Shown here: one piece after another, positions 52,229 through 61,591 of the stretch
How positions within the stretch are numbered: the stretch's first letter is position 1
Layout of the letters: the number at the start of each line of letters is the position of its first letter
From: Ensifer adhaerens
Lineage (GTDB): Bacteria > Pseudomonadota > Alphaproteobacteria > Rhizobiales > Rhizobiaceae
Assembly: GCA_900215285.1 (NCBI GenBank)
Contig: OCMG01000004.1
Location: 1,534,001-1,598,000 of the forward strand
Direction of reading: 5' to 3'
DNA length: 64,000 nt
Notes under the pieces: generated by a model
Told to the model about the DNA's origin: nothing
Databases searched by the model: none
What the model saw: only the letters and a program-made list of their open reading frames with translations
Made by a program: the position numbers and the translations under genes

Positions 52229-53200
52229 ATGGTCGACGCGACGAACGGGGCTGAGTTTTCGAGGGTGGACGTTGCTGCCATCACGAAAACGTTTAAGCTG
52301 CAGGACCGCATATTCTACTTCATGACGCTGGCATCGGCCGCTCTGGTCGTCCTGATGCTGCTTGCCATTCTCGTCGTTCTCGTCATCGACGCGCTACCGA
52401 CGTTCCAGGCTTTCGGCCTGTCCTTCCTGTGGGGCACGTCCTGGAGTGCACCGACAGATCATTATGGCGCCGTCCCTGCCGTCATGGGCACGCTGATCAG
52501 CTCGCTGATCGCCATGCTGATCGCCGTACCGCTCTCCTTCGGCATCGCCATCTTCCTGACGGAACTCTGCCCCGGCCCGCTGCGCCGCCCGATCGGCACG
52601 GCCATCGAGCTGCTCGCCGGCGTTCCCTCCATCATCTACGGCATTGTCGGTCTCTTCGTGCTGGTGCCGCTGATGCAGCTTTACATTCTGCCCTTCCTGA
52701 TCGCGACCGTCGGCCAGGTCCCGGTCATCGGCTACCTGTTCCAGCCGCCGGCACCGGGCGTCGGCCTGCTGACGGCCAGCTTCGTGCTCGCCATCATGGT
52801 TCTGCCCTTCATCACTGCCATCACCCGCGACGTCTTCCTGACCGTTCCGCCGATGCTGCGTGAGTCCGCTTACGGCATGGGCATGACCACATGGGAAGTC
52901 GCCCGCAACATCCTGATCCCCTATACGCGCCGCGGTCTCGTCGGCGGCATCATGCTGGGTCTCGGCCGCGCGCTCGGGGAAACCATGGCCGTGACCTTCG
53001 TGGTCGGCTCGGTGACGCGGCTTCAGTCCTCGATCATCTCGCCCTCGACGACGATCTCCGCGCAGATCGCCAACACGTTCGGCGAGGCCGACGGGTTGCA
53101 GCTTTCCAGCCTGATCGCGCTTGGCCTCCTGCTCTTCATCCTGTCGTTTTGCGTGCTTGCGCTGGCGAAGTGGATGATCGGCCGCTCTGACTCATTCTGA
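52229..53200 (+). CDS. pstC: phosphate ABC transporter permease PstC
   Basis: Inner-membrane permease subunit of 323 residues, close to the E. coli length and shorter than some rhizobial PstC proteins. Six hydrophobic segments are visible. FLTELCPGPLRRPIGTAIELLAGVPSIIYGIVGLFV is the conserved block near residues 107-142. The EAA-type coupling loop is RESAYGMGMTTWEVARNILIPYTRRG, and ALGETMAVTFVVG follows. pstA begins 10 bases downstream. Confidence 0.95.
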   Translation: MVDATNGAEFSRVDVAAITKTFKLQDRIFYFMTLASAALVVLMLLAILVVLVIDALPTFQAFGLSFLWGTSWSAPTDHYGAVPAVMGTLISSLIAMLIAVPLSFGIAIFLTELCPGPLRRPIGTAIELLAGVPSIIYGIVGLFVLVPLMQLYILPFLIATVGQVPVIGYLFQPPAPGVGLLTASFVLAIMVLPFITAITRDVFLTVPPMLRESAYGMGMTTWEVARNILIPYTRRGLVGGIMLGLGRALGETMAVTFVVGSVTRLQSSIISPSTTISAQIANTFGEADGLQLSSLIALGLLLFILSFCVLALAKWMIGRSDSF

Positions 53201-53210
53201 GGATCGCTCC

Positions 53211-54062
53211 ATGGAAGATACCATTCGTCAGAACATCATGTCGCGGCGCTACGGGCGCAACCGTCTGATGATGACGCTTTCCGTCATCGCAGCCGCGCTC
53301 GGCATGTTCTTCCTGGCCGTCATTCTCGGCACGCTGCTTTTCCACGGTGTTTCGGCGCTCAGCCTCGACGTCTTCACGATGAGCATCCCCGCCGAAGGGT
53401 CGCGCGGCGGTCTGCTCAATGCGATCTACGGCACCTTCCTGGTCACCTTCTTCGCGATCCTGATTGCAGCCCCCATAGGCATTCTCGCCGGCACTTACCT
53501 CATCGAATACGCCAACGGCTCGAAGCTCGCGGAAGTCGCCAAGTTCATCAACGACATCCTGCTTTCCGCACCCTCGATCATCATCGGCGTTTTCGTCTAT
53601 GGCGCGATTGTCGTGCCGATGCGCGGCAATTCGGCGATCGCCGGCATTGCGGCGCTGGCGCTGATCGCGCTGCCCGTCGTCAACCGCACGACGCAGGACA
53701 TGCTTCTTCTGGTGCCCAATGCGCTGCGTGAAGCGACAGCCGCTCTCGGTGCGCCGCGCTGGAAGGCGATGACTCATGTCATCTATCGTTCGGCATGGAC
53801 GGGTATCCTCACCGGCATCCTGCTGGCGGTCGCCCGCATCAGCGGCGAAACGGCACCCTTGCTCTTCACGGCCGGCTATTCCAAGTTCATGAATGGCGGC
53901 TTTACGGGACCGATTGCCACGCTGCCGGTCGCCATCAATACGCTTGCCGCCGATCCGGGTGAGGATCTGAAGCAGCTGGCCTGGGCCGGTGCGCTGATCA
54001 TCACCGTCGCGATCCTCGCCATCAACATCCTTGCCCGCCTCATGGGCGGCCGCCGCCAGTGA
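53211..54062 (+). CDS. pstA: phosphate ABC transporter permease PstA
   Basis: Second permease subunit, 283 residues, with six hydrophobic segments. LAGTYLIEYANGSKLAEVAKFINDILLSAPSIIIGVF is the conserved family block (residues about 90-126). The coupling loop is LREATAALGAPRWKAMTHVIY and RISGETAPLLFTAGYS is typical. It forms the membrane channel with PstC and is followed by pstB after 27 bases. Confidence 0.95.
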   Translation: MEDTIRQNIMSRRYGRNRLMMTLSVIAAALGMFFLAVILGTLLFHGVSALSLDVFTMSIPAEGSRGGLLNAIYGTFLVTFFAILIAAPIGILAGTYLIEYANGSKLAEVAKFINDILLSAPSIIIGVFVYGAIVVPMRGNSAIAGIAALALIALPVVNRTTQDMLLLVPNALREATAALGAPRWKAMTHVIYRSAWTGILTGILLAVARISGETAPLLFTAGYSKFMNGGFTGPIATLPVAINTLAADPGEDLKQLAWAGALIITVAILAINILARLMGGRRQ

Positions 54063-54089
54063 CGCGGACGCAACGATAGGATTGGAATT

Positions 54090-54923
54090 ATGAATATGAC
54101 CGATATGAATTCCCAGAGCGTCATCCAGAATCGCGGCGGTTCCTTCGGCCCGGCCGATCTGGAAATGCCCGTCAAGGTGGAAGTCAAGAACCTCGACTTC
54201 ACCTATCAGAACGGCCACCGCGTCCTGAAGAACGTCAACATGAAGATCCGCGACAAGACGGTCACGGCCTTCATCGGCCCGTCGGGTTGCGGCAAGTCCA
54301 CGCTGCTGCGCACCTTCAACCGCATGTACGATCTCTATCCGGGCCAGAAGGTCGAGGGCGAGATCCTGCTCGACGGCAAGAACATCCTGGCCAAGGACGT
54401 TGACCTCAACAACCTGCGCGCCAAGGTCGGCATGGTGTTCCAGAAGCCGACGCCGTTCCCGATGTCGATCTATGAGAACATCGCCTTCGGTATCCGCCTC
54501 TACGAAAAGATCTCGAAGTCCGAGATGAACGACCGCGTCGAAGCCGCGCTGACCGAAGCGGCGCTCTGGAGCGAAGTGAAGGACAAGATCAACCAGTCGG
54601 GTCTCGGCCTTTCCGGCGGTCAGCAGCAGCGCCTCTGCATTGCCCGCGCGATTGCCGTCAAGCCGTCGGTCCTGCTCCTCGACGAGCCGGCCTCGGCGCT
54701 CGATCCGATCTCCACCGCCAAGATTGAGGAGTTGATCGAATCGCTCCGTTCGCAGTATTGCATCGCCATCGTGACGCATAACATGCAGCAGGCAGCGCGT
54801 ACGTCGCAGTACACCGCCTTCATGTATCTCGGCGAACTGGTCGAATTCGACAGTACCGACAAGCTCTTCAGCGCGCCGAGTCAGCAGCGCACGAGCGATT
54901 ACATCACCGGCCGCTTCGGCTGA
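54090..54923 (+). CDS. pstB: phosphate ABC transporter ATP-binding protein PstB
   Basis: ATPase of the Pst importer, 277 residues. Walker A is GPSGCGKST; the Q-loop is [18 protein letters not shown], specific to PstB. The signature is [16 protein letters not shown], Walker [14 protein letters not shown], and the switch histidine lies in [13 protein letters not shown]. No phoU or phoB follows; a terminator ends the operon. Their absence here implies that Pho signalling genes are elsewhere. Confidence 0.97.
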   Translation: MNMTDMNSQSVIQNRGGSFGPADLEMPVKVEVKNLDFTYQNGHRVLKNVNMKIRDKTVTAFIGPSGCGKSTLLRTFNRMYDLYPGQKVEGEILLDGKNILAKDVDLNNLRAKVGMVFQKPTPFPMSIYENIAFGIRLYEKISKSEMNDRVEAALTEAALWSEVKDKINQSGLGLSGGQQQRLCIARAIAVKPSVLLLDEPASALDPISTAKIEELIESLRSQYCIAIVTHNMQQAARTSQYTAFMYLGELVEFDSTDKLFSAPSQQRTSDYITGRFG

Positions 54924-54962
54924 TCGGTTTGTCAAGCGAAATACGGGACGTTCGCGTTCCTG

Positions 54963-54996
54963 CCGGCGGGTTGTCTGGAGGCGACCCGCCGGTTTT
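54963..54996 (+). terminator. pst operon terminator
   Basis: CCGGCGGGTTG pairs with CGACCCGCCGG (one G-T pair, 8-base loop), followed by TTTTCGTTTT, 40 bases past the pstB stop. Confidence 0.88.
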
Positions 54997-55024
54997 CGTT
55001 TTGGGGGGTGAGTGTTGGGGCGAG

Positions 55025-55071
55025 GGCGGTGCTCCATCCGTCTCCCCCGCTTCAAGGGGGAGATGGTGGCA
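55025..55071. repeat. palindromic repeat, left copy flanking the EF-P module
   Basis: GGCGGTGCTCCATCCGTCTC then CCCC, a short spacer and GGGGGAGATGGTGGCA. The same sequence in reverse orientation lies at 58297-58341. Another CTCCCC/GGGGAG palindrome (CCCTCCCCACAAGGGGGAGGG) sits at about 55132-55152 in the same gap. It lies between the pst terminator and the convergent epmB end; no gene is present there. Confidence 0.72.
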
Positions 55072-55167
55072 ACCAGAGTGGGACTTAGCCGCACCCGCTG
55101 AGTAGGCCTAGAGAAAGACCCCTCCCCAACCCTCCCCACAAGGGGGAGGGAGAGTGACCGTCCTGCC

Positions 55168-56205
55168 TTATTCCGGGTACCTATGCTGCCCGCCACGAAA
55201 ATCGGTGACGGTCAGCCCGCTTGCATCGCTGCCATGCTCCGCCGCATTCACATAGGCCTTGCCATGACCGCCCGGAATGTCGAGCACGTAATGCGGCTGG
55301 CAGAGGCCGGACAGCCTTCCCCGCAAAGATGCGACCAGCGCCTGACCTTCCGCGACCGTGAGTCGGAAATGCGACGTGCCCGGCGCGAGATCCGGGTGGT
55401 GCAGGTAATAGGGCTTGATGCGGTTTTCGACGAAGGTGCGCATCAGCTTCGCGAGCACTTCCGCGTCGTCATTGACGCCTCTCAGAAGCACCGACTGGCT
55501 GACCATGGCGATGCCGGCGTCCACGAGCCGCGCGCAGGCCCTGCGGCCCGAATCCGTAAACTCGTCCGGATGGTTGGCGTGGAGGGCGACATAGACCGTC
55601 TTGCCGGTGGCTCTCAGCAGCGCGATCAGCTCGCCGGAAATCCGTTCCGGATCGACGAGCGGCACGCGGGAATGGATGCGGATGACCTTCACATGGTCGA
55701 TCTGGCTCAGTGGTTCCAGCAGCCGCTCCAGCCGGCGGGGCGAGAGCACAAGCGGGTCGCCGCCGGTGAGGATGACTTCCCAGATGCCTGCGTACTCGCG
55801 GATATAGCTTAGCGCGGCGTCCAGTTTTTCCGCCGCCAGCAGCCCGTCGCCTGCGGGGCCGACCATTTCGCGGCGGAAACAGAAGCGGCAATAGACCGGG
55901 CAGACATGCACCGCCTTCAACAGAACCCGGTCCGGATAGCGATGCACCACGCCCTCGACGGGTGTGAAGCGCTTGTCCGAGATCGGGTCGGCGCTTTCCT
56001 CCGGCAGGGTTTCGAGCTCGCGGGCGTCGGGAAGGAATTGCCGCGCCATCGGCCCTTGCGCATCGGCGGCGATCAGCGCGGCCATTTCCGGCGTCACGGC
56101 GACCGCATAGCGGGCGGCCACGGCCTCAAGCGCAGGGGAGGGTTCTGCGAGCCCGGCCAGGGCGAGATCATCGAGCGAGTTGAGGGAAACGCCGGCCTTG
56201 ATCAT
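55168..56205 (-). CDS. epmB: EF-P beta-lysylation protein EpmB (lysine 2,3-aminomutase-like)
   Basis: Radical SAM/PLP enzyme that converts L-alpha-lysine to beta-lysine for attachment to elongation factor P. It is 345 residues long, the length of EpmB rather than of catabolic lysine 2,3-aminomutases. The iron-sulphur CxxxCxxC motif is Cys102, Cys106 and Cys109 in VHVCPVYCRFCFR. GVVHRYPDRVLLK precedes it, EVILTGGDPLVLSPRRLERLL follows, and VLDIPGGHGKAYV near the C-terminus is the PLP-lysine region. Its start overlaps the epmA stop by four bases. Confidence 0.94.
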   Translation of the reverse strand: MIKAGVSLNSLDDLALAGLAEPSPALEAVAARYAVAVTPEMAALIAADAQGPMARQFLPDARELETLPEESADPISDKRFTPVEGVVHRYPDRVLLKAVHVCPVYCRFCFRREMVGPAGDGLLAAEKLDAALSYIREYAGIWEVILTGGDPLVLSPRRLERLLEPLSQIDHVKVIRIHSRVPLVDPERISGELIALLRATGKTVYVALHANHPDEFTDSGRRACARLVDAGIAMVSQSVLLRGVNDDAEVLAKLMRTFVENRIKPYYLHHPDLAPGTSHFRLTVAEGQALVASLRGRLSGLCQPHYVLDIPGGHGKAYVNAAEHGSDASGLTVTDFRGGQHRYPE

Positions 56206-57266
56206 GGCTCGAACTCCGCCACCGGCGTCCAGATGACGTCCTCGATCTTGCGCGCGCCGGTGGCGAGCATGGCCAGCCGATCGAAGCCGAGCGCGATGCC
56301 GCTGGCCTCGGGCATGATCGCGAGCGCGTCCAGAAAATCCTCGTCGAGCGGATAGCGTTCGCCATAGATGCGGGCCTTCTCCGCCATTTCCATCTCGAAG
56401 CGGCGGCGCTGTTCGGCGGCGTCGGTGAGTTCGCCAAAGGCGTTGGCGAGTTCCACGCCGCAGGCGTAAAGCTCGAAGCGCTCGGCCACGCGGACATCGT
56501 GACGGCAGGGGCGGGCGAGGGCTGCTTCCGCCACCGGATACTCGCAGAGAATGGTTGCGCGGCCCTGGCCCAGATGCGGCTCGACCTTGCCGACGATGAC
56601 CTTGGAGAAGAGATCGGCCCAGGTGTCGTCATCGGAGACGGAGAGGCCAAGCGCGCGCATTTGCGCCGCCAGCGCCTCACGGTCCGTCGCGCCATCGGCA
56701 TGGATCGTCGCCAGCAGGTCGATCTCGGCGTGGCGCTGAAACGCCTCCGCCACCGTCGGCCGTTCAGGCTCGGCAAAGGGGTCGCAGTCGTGGCCGCCAA
56801 AGCGGAATCTGTCGATGCCGGTGGTCCTGGCGGCGAGCTTTAGAAGATCGGCGCAGTCGCTCATCAGCTGATCATAGGTCTCGCCCGCGCGATACCATTC
56901 CAGCATGGTGAACTCGGGATGGTGCAGCGGCCCGCGCTCGCGGTTGCGCCAGACATGGGTGAAGGTGCAGAGCCGCGTTTCGCCGGCGGCCAGCAGCTTC
57001 TTGGCGGCGAATTCCGGCGAGGTGTGGAGATAGAAGGGCAGGGCCCGTCCGTCGATCGTCAGCGCTTCTGTCTTGAAGGCGTGCAGATGCGCCTCGTTGC
57101 CGGGCGAGATCTGAAGCGCGGCCGTCTCCACCTCGACGAAGTCGCGCTCGGCAAACCATGTCCGAAAGGCGGCCATCAGACGATTGCGGCCGAGGAGCAG
57201 GGGCCGGCGGTCGGCATGGATATGCGGCTCCCACCAACGGCTTTTCTCGTGGCTCTTCTCGGTCAT
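56202..57266 (-). CDS. epmA: EF-P--lysine lysyltransferase EpmA
   Basis: LysRS paralogue (GenX/PoxA) without a tRNA anticodon domain that ligates beta-lysine to EF-P. It is 354 residues long. [22 protein letters not shown] is motif 1. [21 protein letters not shown] is motif 2, with the family-specific [28 protein letters not shown] and [22 protein letters not shown] (motif 3) close the core. It is divergent from efp and coupled to epmB downstream, so the modification enzymes sit next to their substrate gene. Confidence 0.95.
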   Translation of the reverse strand: MTEKSHEKSRWWEPHIHADRRPLLLGRNRLMAAFRTWFAERDFVEVETAALQISPGNEAHLHAFKTEALTIDGRALPFYLHTSPEFAAKKLLAAGETRLCTFTHVWRNRERGPLHHPEFTMLEWYRAGETYDQLMSDCADLLKLAARTTGIDRFRFGGHDCDPFAEPERPTVAEAFQRHAEIDLLATIHADGATDREALAAQMRALGLSVSDDDTWADLFSKVIVGKVEPHLGQGRATILCEYPVAEAALARPCRHDVRVAERFELYACGVELANAFGELTDAAEQRRRFEMEMAEKARIYGERYPLDEDFLDALAIMPEASGIALGFDRLAMLATGARKIEDVIWTPVAEFEP

Positions 57267-57419
57267 CGTCCGGTTACTCTCGAAGTCCGGCGAAATCTTC
57301 GCGCGCGGACTGGCCTTTTGCCTGAAATTGCGTTAGTGCGGCCCGATCAAGCATTTCGGAACGCGGACCGGCCTTTCCGGTCCTTTAAGGTGCGTTTCAT
57401 CGAGATACAAGGACGTCTT

Positions 57420-57989
57420 ATGGTCAAGATCATCGCCTCGTCGGTCCGCAAGGGCAATGTCCTCGAAGTCGAGGGCAAGCTCTATGTCGTTCTGACCGCC
57501 CAGAACTTCCACCCCGGCAAGGGCACGCCGGTGACGCAGGTCGACATGCGCCGCATCGTTGACGGGGTGAAGGTGTCGGAGCGCTGGAAGACGACGGAAC
57601 AGGTCGAGCGCGCCTTCGTCGAAGACACGGCGCATTCGTACCTCTACAACGATGATGAAGGCTTCCACTTCATGAACCCGGAATCCTATGACCAGCTGGT
57701 CATGGACAAGGAGTCCGTTGGCGATGCCGCTGCCTATCTCGAAGAAGGCATGAGCGTCATTCTCTCGGTGCACGAAGGCCGCGCGCTGGCGCTCGAACTG
57801 CCGCGCCACGCAACACTCGAAGTCATGGAAACCGAGCCTGTCGTCAAGGGCCAGACGGCGTCGTCCTCCTACAAGCCGGCGATCCTGTCGAACGGCGTTC
57901 GCACGCTGGTTCCGGGCCACATCACCCCCGGCACGCGCGTCGTTATCCTGACGGAAGACGGTTCCTACGTCGAACGCGCCAAGGACTGA
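57420..57989 (+). CDS. efp: elongation factor P
   Basis: Relieves ribosome stalling at polyproline stretches. It is 189 residues long in three beta-barrel domains. Lys34 in [19 protein letters not shown] is the residue modified by EpmA/EpmB, at the same number as in E. coli. [30 protein letters not shown] spans the domain I-II region and [20 protein letters not shown] ends the chain. The start is ATG 57420 with AAGGACG before it. A terminator follows 33 bases downstream. Confidence 0.97.
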   Translation: MVKIIASSVRKGNVLEVEGKLYVVLTAQNFHPGKGTPVTQVDMRRIVDGVKVSERWKTTEQVERAFVEDTAHSYLYNDDEGFHFMNPESYDQLVMDKESVGDAAAYLEEGMSVILSVHEGRALALELPRHATLEVMETEPVVKGQTASSSYKPAILSNGVRTLVPGHITPGTRVVILTEDGSYVERAKD

Positions 57990-58022
57990 TCTGGCTCTTC
58001 GTTCAGATATCCCATGAATGAC

Positions 58023-58057
58023 AAAGGGCGCTCAACCCGGATAGGGGAGCGCCCTTT
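58023..58057 (+). terminator. efp terminator
   Basis: AAAGGGCGCTC pairs perfectly with GAGCGCCCTTT around a 13-base loop. The T content after the stem is modest (GCTTTGA), but the position fits transcript release after efp. Confidence 0.75.
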
Positions 58058-58296
58058 GCTTTGACCCGGACAACCGCGAACGCGCAGCCGATTGGCGCAG
58101 CAGGCGATCTTCGATGACGGGTAGTGAGTGATAGATATGATGGCGCAGTGGGATTTCAAGGGCTGACGCGCCCTCCCATCTTCCCCTGGTGGGGGAGAAA
58201 GCAAAATCACGGTCTTAGCCGCAGGCCAAGTCGTAGATTTTGCAAGCGATTGGGAAGTTACAAGGATAGACCGCGGCTGCCGCCCCCCCCCTTGGC

Positions 58297-58341
58297 TGCC
58301 GCCATCTCTCCCAAAAGGGGGGAGACGGATGGAGCACCGCC
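58297..58341. repeat. palindromic repeat, right copy flanking the EF-P module
   Basis: The reverse complement of the repeat at 55025, with near-identical ends GGCGGTGCTCCATCCGTCTC. Just before it lies a run of nine cytosines (58283-58291) and a CTTCCCC/GGGGGAG palindrome near 58175. The whole 58058-58440 stretch shows no gene. Confidence 0.7.
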
Positions 58342-58448
58342 TTGCCTCGCCCGATCCGTCTGCATCCTCGACATTCAAGCCACCGTACACCATCCCCAAA
58401 CTGCGGCGGAATGTCTCATGTTTCCGGGCAAAGAATATGTTCAGAAAA

Positions 58449-58466
58449 CTGTCACAGAACTGTCGT
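58449..58466 (+). promoter_or_regulatory. Pho box upstream of the secreted phosphoesterase
   Basis: CTGTCAC-AGAA-CTGTCGT matches the PhoB consensus of two CTGTCAT units 11 bases apart. A weaker unit, CGGTTCT, follows at 58471. It lies 113 bases before the phosphoesterase start. Confidence 0.8.
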
Positions 58467-58579
58467 GCGACGGTTCTAGTACTCGCAGCGTCGTCGAGGG
58501 GGCGGCATCGATTAGTCCCGAACGGATGGGCCCGGAGGCGGGCCTGCATCCGTTCGCCATCATGGCAAAGGAAACACTG

Positions 58580-60205
58580 ATGACCCTTCTCAATACCCGG
58601 CGGCTGCTGGCCTGCAGCGCAGCGCTGCTTGCCTTCCAGAGCCCGATTGCGCATGCAGATGAGGCGAAGACCGCGACGCCGATCAAGCATCTGGTCGTGA
58701 TCTTCCAGGAAAACGTCTCCTTCGACCATTATTTCGGCACCTATCCGAAGGCTGCCAACCCGGCAGGGGAGCCGGTATTCACGGCTGACGCAAAAACGCC
58801 GACCGACATCGACACGCTCGCCCATGCCGGCCTTCTCGACAATAATCCGAACAAGACCAATCCCGGCAACGGTGCCGACGCCACCGCGCCCTTCCGTCTC
58901 GACCGCTCGCAGGCCGCGACCGCCGACCAGGATCATGGTTACACGGCCGAGCAGGCCGCCTTCAATGAAGGCAAGATGGATCTCTTCCCGGCGCATACAG
59001 GCAAGGGCACGAAGGGCGCTGCCGGCGTCTTCGGGTCCAAGGGTCTCGTCATGGGCTATTACGACGGCAACACCGTCACGGCGCTGTGGAACTATGCCCA
59101 GCACTATGCCATGAGCGACAATTCCTTCTCCACCAATTTCGGCCCTTCGACCCCCGGCGCGATCAATCTGATCTCCGGCCAGACCAATGGCGCAATCCTG
59201 CCGGCTGGCTACAAGCTGGAGAAGGACGGCACCTATGACGGCGGCCGCATCGTGCCGGACGGCAATGGCGGCTGGACGATCATTTCCGACCTCGACCCGA
59301 CCGGCGACGTCTGTTCCAGTCCCAAATATCCGACCGCGCTTATGGCCGGCAAGAATATCGGCGACCTGATGAACGAGGCCGGGATCACCTGGGGCTTCTT
59401 CGAGGGCGGCTTCGACCTGACGGCCAAGAATGCCGACGGCTCGACGGGCTGTGGCCGTGCGACCGCTGCAACGGTGACCGGCGTCAAGGTCAACGACTAT
59501 ATCCCGCATCACCAGCCGTTCCAGTATTACAAGTCGACGGCCAATTTCGACCACAAGCGTCCGTCTTCGGTCGATGCCATCGGCACGTCGAAGGATGGTG
59601 GGGCGAACCATGAATATGACCTGAAGGATTACGAGGCTGCGCTGAAGAACGGCAACCTGCCCGCCGTCACCTTCCTCAAGGCATCCGCCTATCAGGATGG
59701 CCATGCCGGCTACTCGAACCCGATCGACGAGCAGACCTTCATCGTCAACACCGTCAACGAGCTGCAGACGTCGAAATACTGGAATGATACGGCCATCGTG
59801 ATCGCCTATGACGATTCCGACGGCTGGTATGACCATTCGATGAAGGTCGTCAATCCGTCCGACATTCCGGTGAAGGGCTATGACGTCCTGAACGGCCCGT
59901 CCTGCGGCACCGGCACGCCGCTCGATGGCGTTGACGGCAAGCCGGCGCAGGGCCGTTGCGGCTATGGCACGCGCCAGCCGCTTCTCGTCATCTCGCCCTA
60001 TGCCAAGGCTAACTATGTCGACCACACGCTGACCGACCAGACCTCCATCACGCGCTTCATCGAAGACAACTGGCTCGGCGGCAAGCGCATCGGTCAGGGC
60101 TCGTTCGATGCCAAGGCCAATCCGATTGACGGCATGTTCGACTGGCAGCACGCCACCAACACGACACTGACGCTCGATCCGGCCACGGGCGAGAAGAAGG
60201 GCTGA
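58580..60205 (+). CDS. secreted phosphoesterase (AcpA/phospholipase C family)
   Basis: A 541-residue exported phosphatase or phospholipase C-type enzyme, likely to release phosphate outside the cytoplasm. The signal peptide MTLLNTRRLLACSAALLAFQ...AHA is followed by KHLVVIFQENVSFDHYFGTYP, the family's metal-binding opening. FGPSTPGAINLISGQTNGA holds the likely nucleophile region, IAYDDSDGWYDHSMKVV the second metal site, and SPYAKANYVDHTLTDQTSI the last conserved block. ATG 58580 has GGAA seven bases upstream. A Pho box precedes it, and the next gene overlaps its stop by one base. Confidence 0.9.
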   Translation: MTLLNTRRLLACSAALLAFQSPIAHADEAKTATPIKHLVVIFQENVSFDHYFGTYPKAANPAGEPVFTADAKTPTDIDTLAHAGLLDNNPNKTNPGNGADATAPFRLDRSQAATADQDHGYTAEQAAFNEGKMDLFPAHTGKGTKGAAGVFGSKGLVMGYYDGNTVTALWNYAQHYAMSDNSFSTNFGPSTPGAINLISGQTNGAILPAGYKLEKDGTYDGGRIVPDGNGGWTIISDLDPTGDVCSSPKYPTALMAGKNIGDLMNEAGITWGFFEGGFDLTAKNADGSTGCGRATAATVTGVKVNDYIPHHQPFQYYKSTANFDHKRPSSVDAIGTSKDGGANHEYDLKDYEAALKNGNLPAVTFLKASAYQDGHAGYSNPIDEQTFIVNTVNELQTSKYWNDTAIVIAYDDSDGWYDHSMKVVNPSDIPVKGYDVLNGPSCGTGTPLDGVDGKPAQGRCGYGTRQPLLVISPYAKANYVDHTLTDQTSITRFIEDNWLGGKRIGQGSFDAKANPIDGMFDWQHATNTTLTLDPATGEKKG

Positions 60206-61491
60206 TGCGCCGCGCATCCACAGCAATCCTTGCTGCCGCAGGCGTGATGCTTGCGGCAGCGGGGGCCTCTGCACAGCCGGTGCAGTTGAGCGCGATGGCT
60301 GCGCTCGGCAAGGACATGTTCTTCGACCGCAGCCTGTCGGGCAGCGGGGCCATGTCTTGCGCCACCTGCCACGACCCGGCGCATCACTTCGCGCCGGTCA
60401 ATGATCAGGCCGTGCAGATCGGCGGGCCCTACCTCAGCGAGCCCGGCATACGCGCCACGCCCTCGCTCACCTATCGCTCCTTCACGCCGACCTTCTCGGT
60501 GGGTCCGGCGGACGAGGCGAGCGAGGCGGGCGATGCGACGCCGATGGCGGCGGCCAACGGGGCGGTGAGCGGCGGTCCGGCAGGACCATTGGGGGCTGCG
60601 CCACCGGCGACCGGCAAGAGCGGCACCGACAACGCCGCCAATATGGTGCCGCGTGGCGGCATGTTCTGGGACGGGCGGGTCGATACGCTTCAGGACCAGG
60701 CGCTGGGGCCGCTGATGTCGCCCTTCGAAATGGCCAATCCCGATATCGCGACGCTGGCCGACAAGGTGCGCAAGGGCTATGGCGATCGCATCGCGCAGCT
60801 GGCGGGCAAAAATGTTCTGGACGACCCGCAGGCGCTGGTCGGCGAGGCCGGCTTTGCCATTGCCCGCTATCAGATCGAAGACCCGGTCTTCCACCCGTTC
60901 AACAGCCGCTATGACGATTATCTCGCCGGCAAGGCGACGCTCAGCGAGCAGGAAATGCGGGGCCTCAAGGTCTATGAGGATCGCAACAGGGGCAATTGCG
61001 CCGATTGCCATCCCGACAAGCCGGCAGCGGATGGCACGCCGCCGCTCTTCACGGACTTCCAGTATGAGGCGCTGGGCGCACCGCGCAATATGGCGATCCC
61101 GGCGAACGCCGATCCGAAGTATTTCGATCTCGGCCTCTGCGGGCCGATGCGCGATGACGACTATTCCAGGCAGAAGGAAAATTGCGGACTGTTCAAGACG
61201 CCGAGCCTGCGCAATGCGGCGGCGCGGGGCGTCTTCTTCCACAATGGCGTGTTCCATTCGCTCGAAGATGTCATGCGCTTCTATGCCGAACGCAATACCG
61301 ATCCGGGGCGCTTCTATGGCAAAGGGGCGGATGGCAAGGTCGTGGCCTATGGCGACATGCCGGCCGAATATCGCGGCAATATCGATGTCATCGATCCGCC
61401 CTTCAACCGAAAGGCGGGCGACAAGCCGGCGCTCAAGGATCAGGACATTGCTGATCTCGTGGCCTTCCTGAAGACGCTGACCGATCGATGA
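60205..61491 (+). CDS. di-heme cytochrome-c peroxidase/MauG-like protein
   Basis: A 428-residue periplasmic haem protein. The signal peptide ends near AGASA|QPVQLSA. Two c-type haem sites are visible: CATCH (Cys52, Cys55, His56) and CADCH near residue 268. FFDRSLSGSGAMSCATCHDP, GIRATPSLTYRSF and FKTPSLRNAAARGVFFHNGVFHSLEDVMRFY are family segments. It may reduce peroxide or, like MauG, oxidise protein residues. The start codon overlaps the phosphoesterase stop, so both share the Pho-controlled transcript. Confidence 0.92.
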   Translation: MRRASTAILAAAGVMLAAAGASAQPVQLSAMAALGKDMFFDRSLSGSGAMSCATCHDPAHHFAPVNDQAVQIGGPYLSEPGIRATPSLTYRSFTPTFSVGPADEASEAGDATPMAAANGAVSGGPAGPLGAAPPATGKSGTDNAANMVPRGGMFWDGRVDTLQDQALGPLMSPFEMANPDIATLADKVRKGYGDRIAQLAGKNVLDDPQALVGEAGFAIARYQIEDPVFHPFNSRYDDYLAGKATLSEQEMRGLKVYEDRNRGNCADCHPDKPAADGTPPLFTDFQYEALGAPRNMAIPANADPKYFDLGLCGPMRDDDYSRQKENCGLFKTPSLRNAAARGVFFHNGVFHSLEDVMRFYAERNTDPGRFYGKGADGKVVAYGDMPAEYRGNIDVIDPPFNRKAGDKPALKDQDIADLVAFLKTLTDR

Positions 61492-61591
61492 ACCGCTTCT
61501 GTTGATCGGGCGGGTCACAGGGCGGGATGTGCTTGCTATCCGGTCATGGACGCGGCAACGTGGCGACTTGCGATCAACCGGAGCCCCATGC

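Noticed and set aside
58283..58291. Run of nine cytosines as a phase-variation switch
   Set aside because: It is inside an intergenic repeat more than 150 bases from the Pho box and not in a reading frame, so slippage would have no obvious effect.
58124..58579. In-frame 152-residue extension of the secreted phosphoesterase
   Set aside because: It runs through palindromic repeats, a poly-C run and the Pho box, and would bury the signal peptide.
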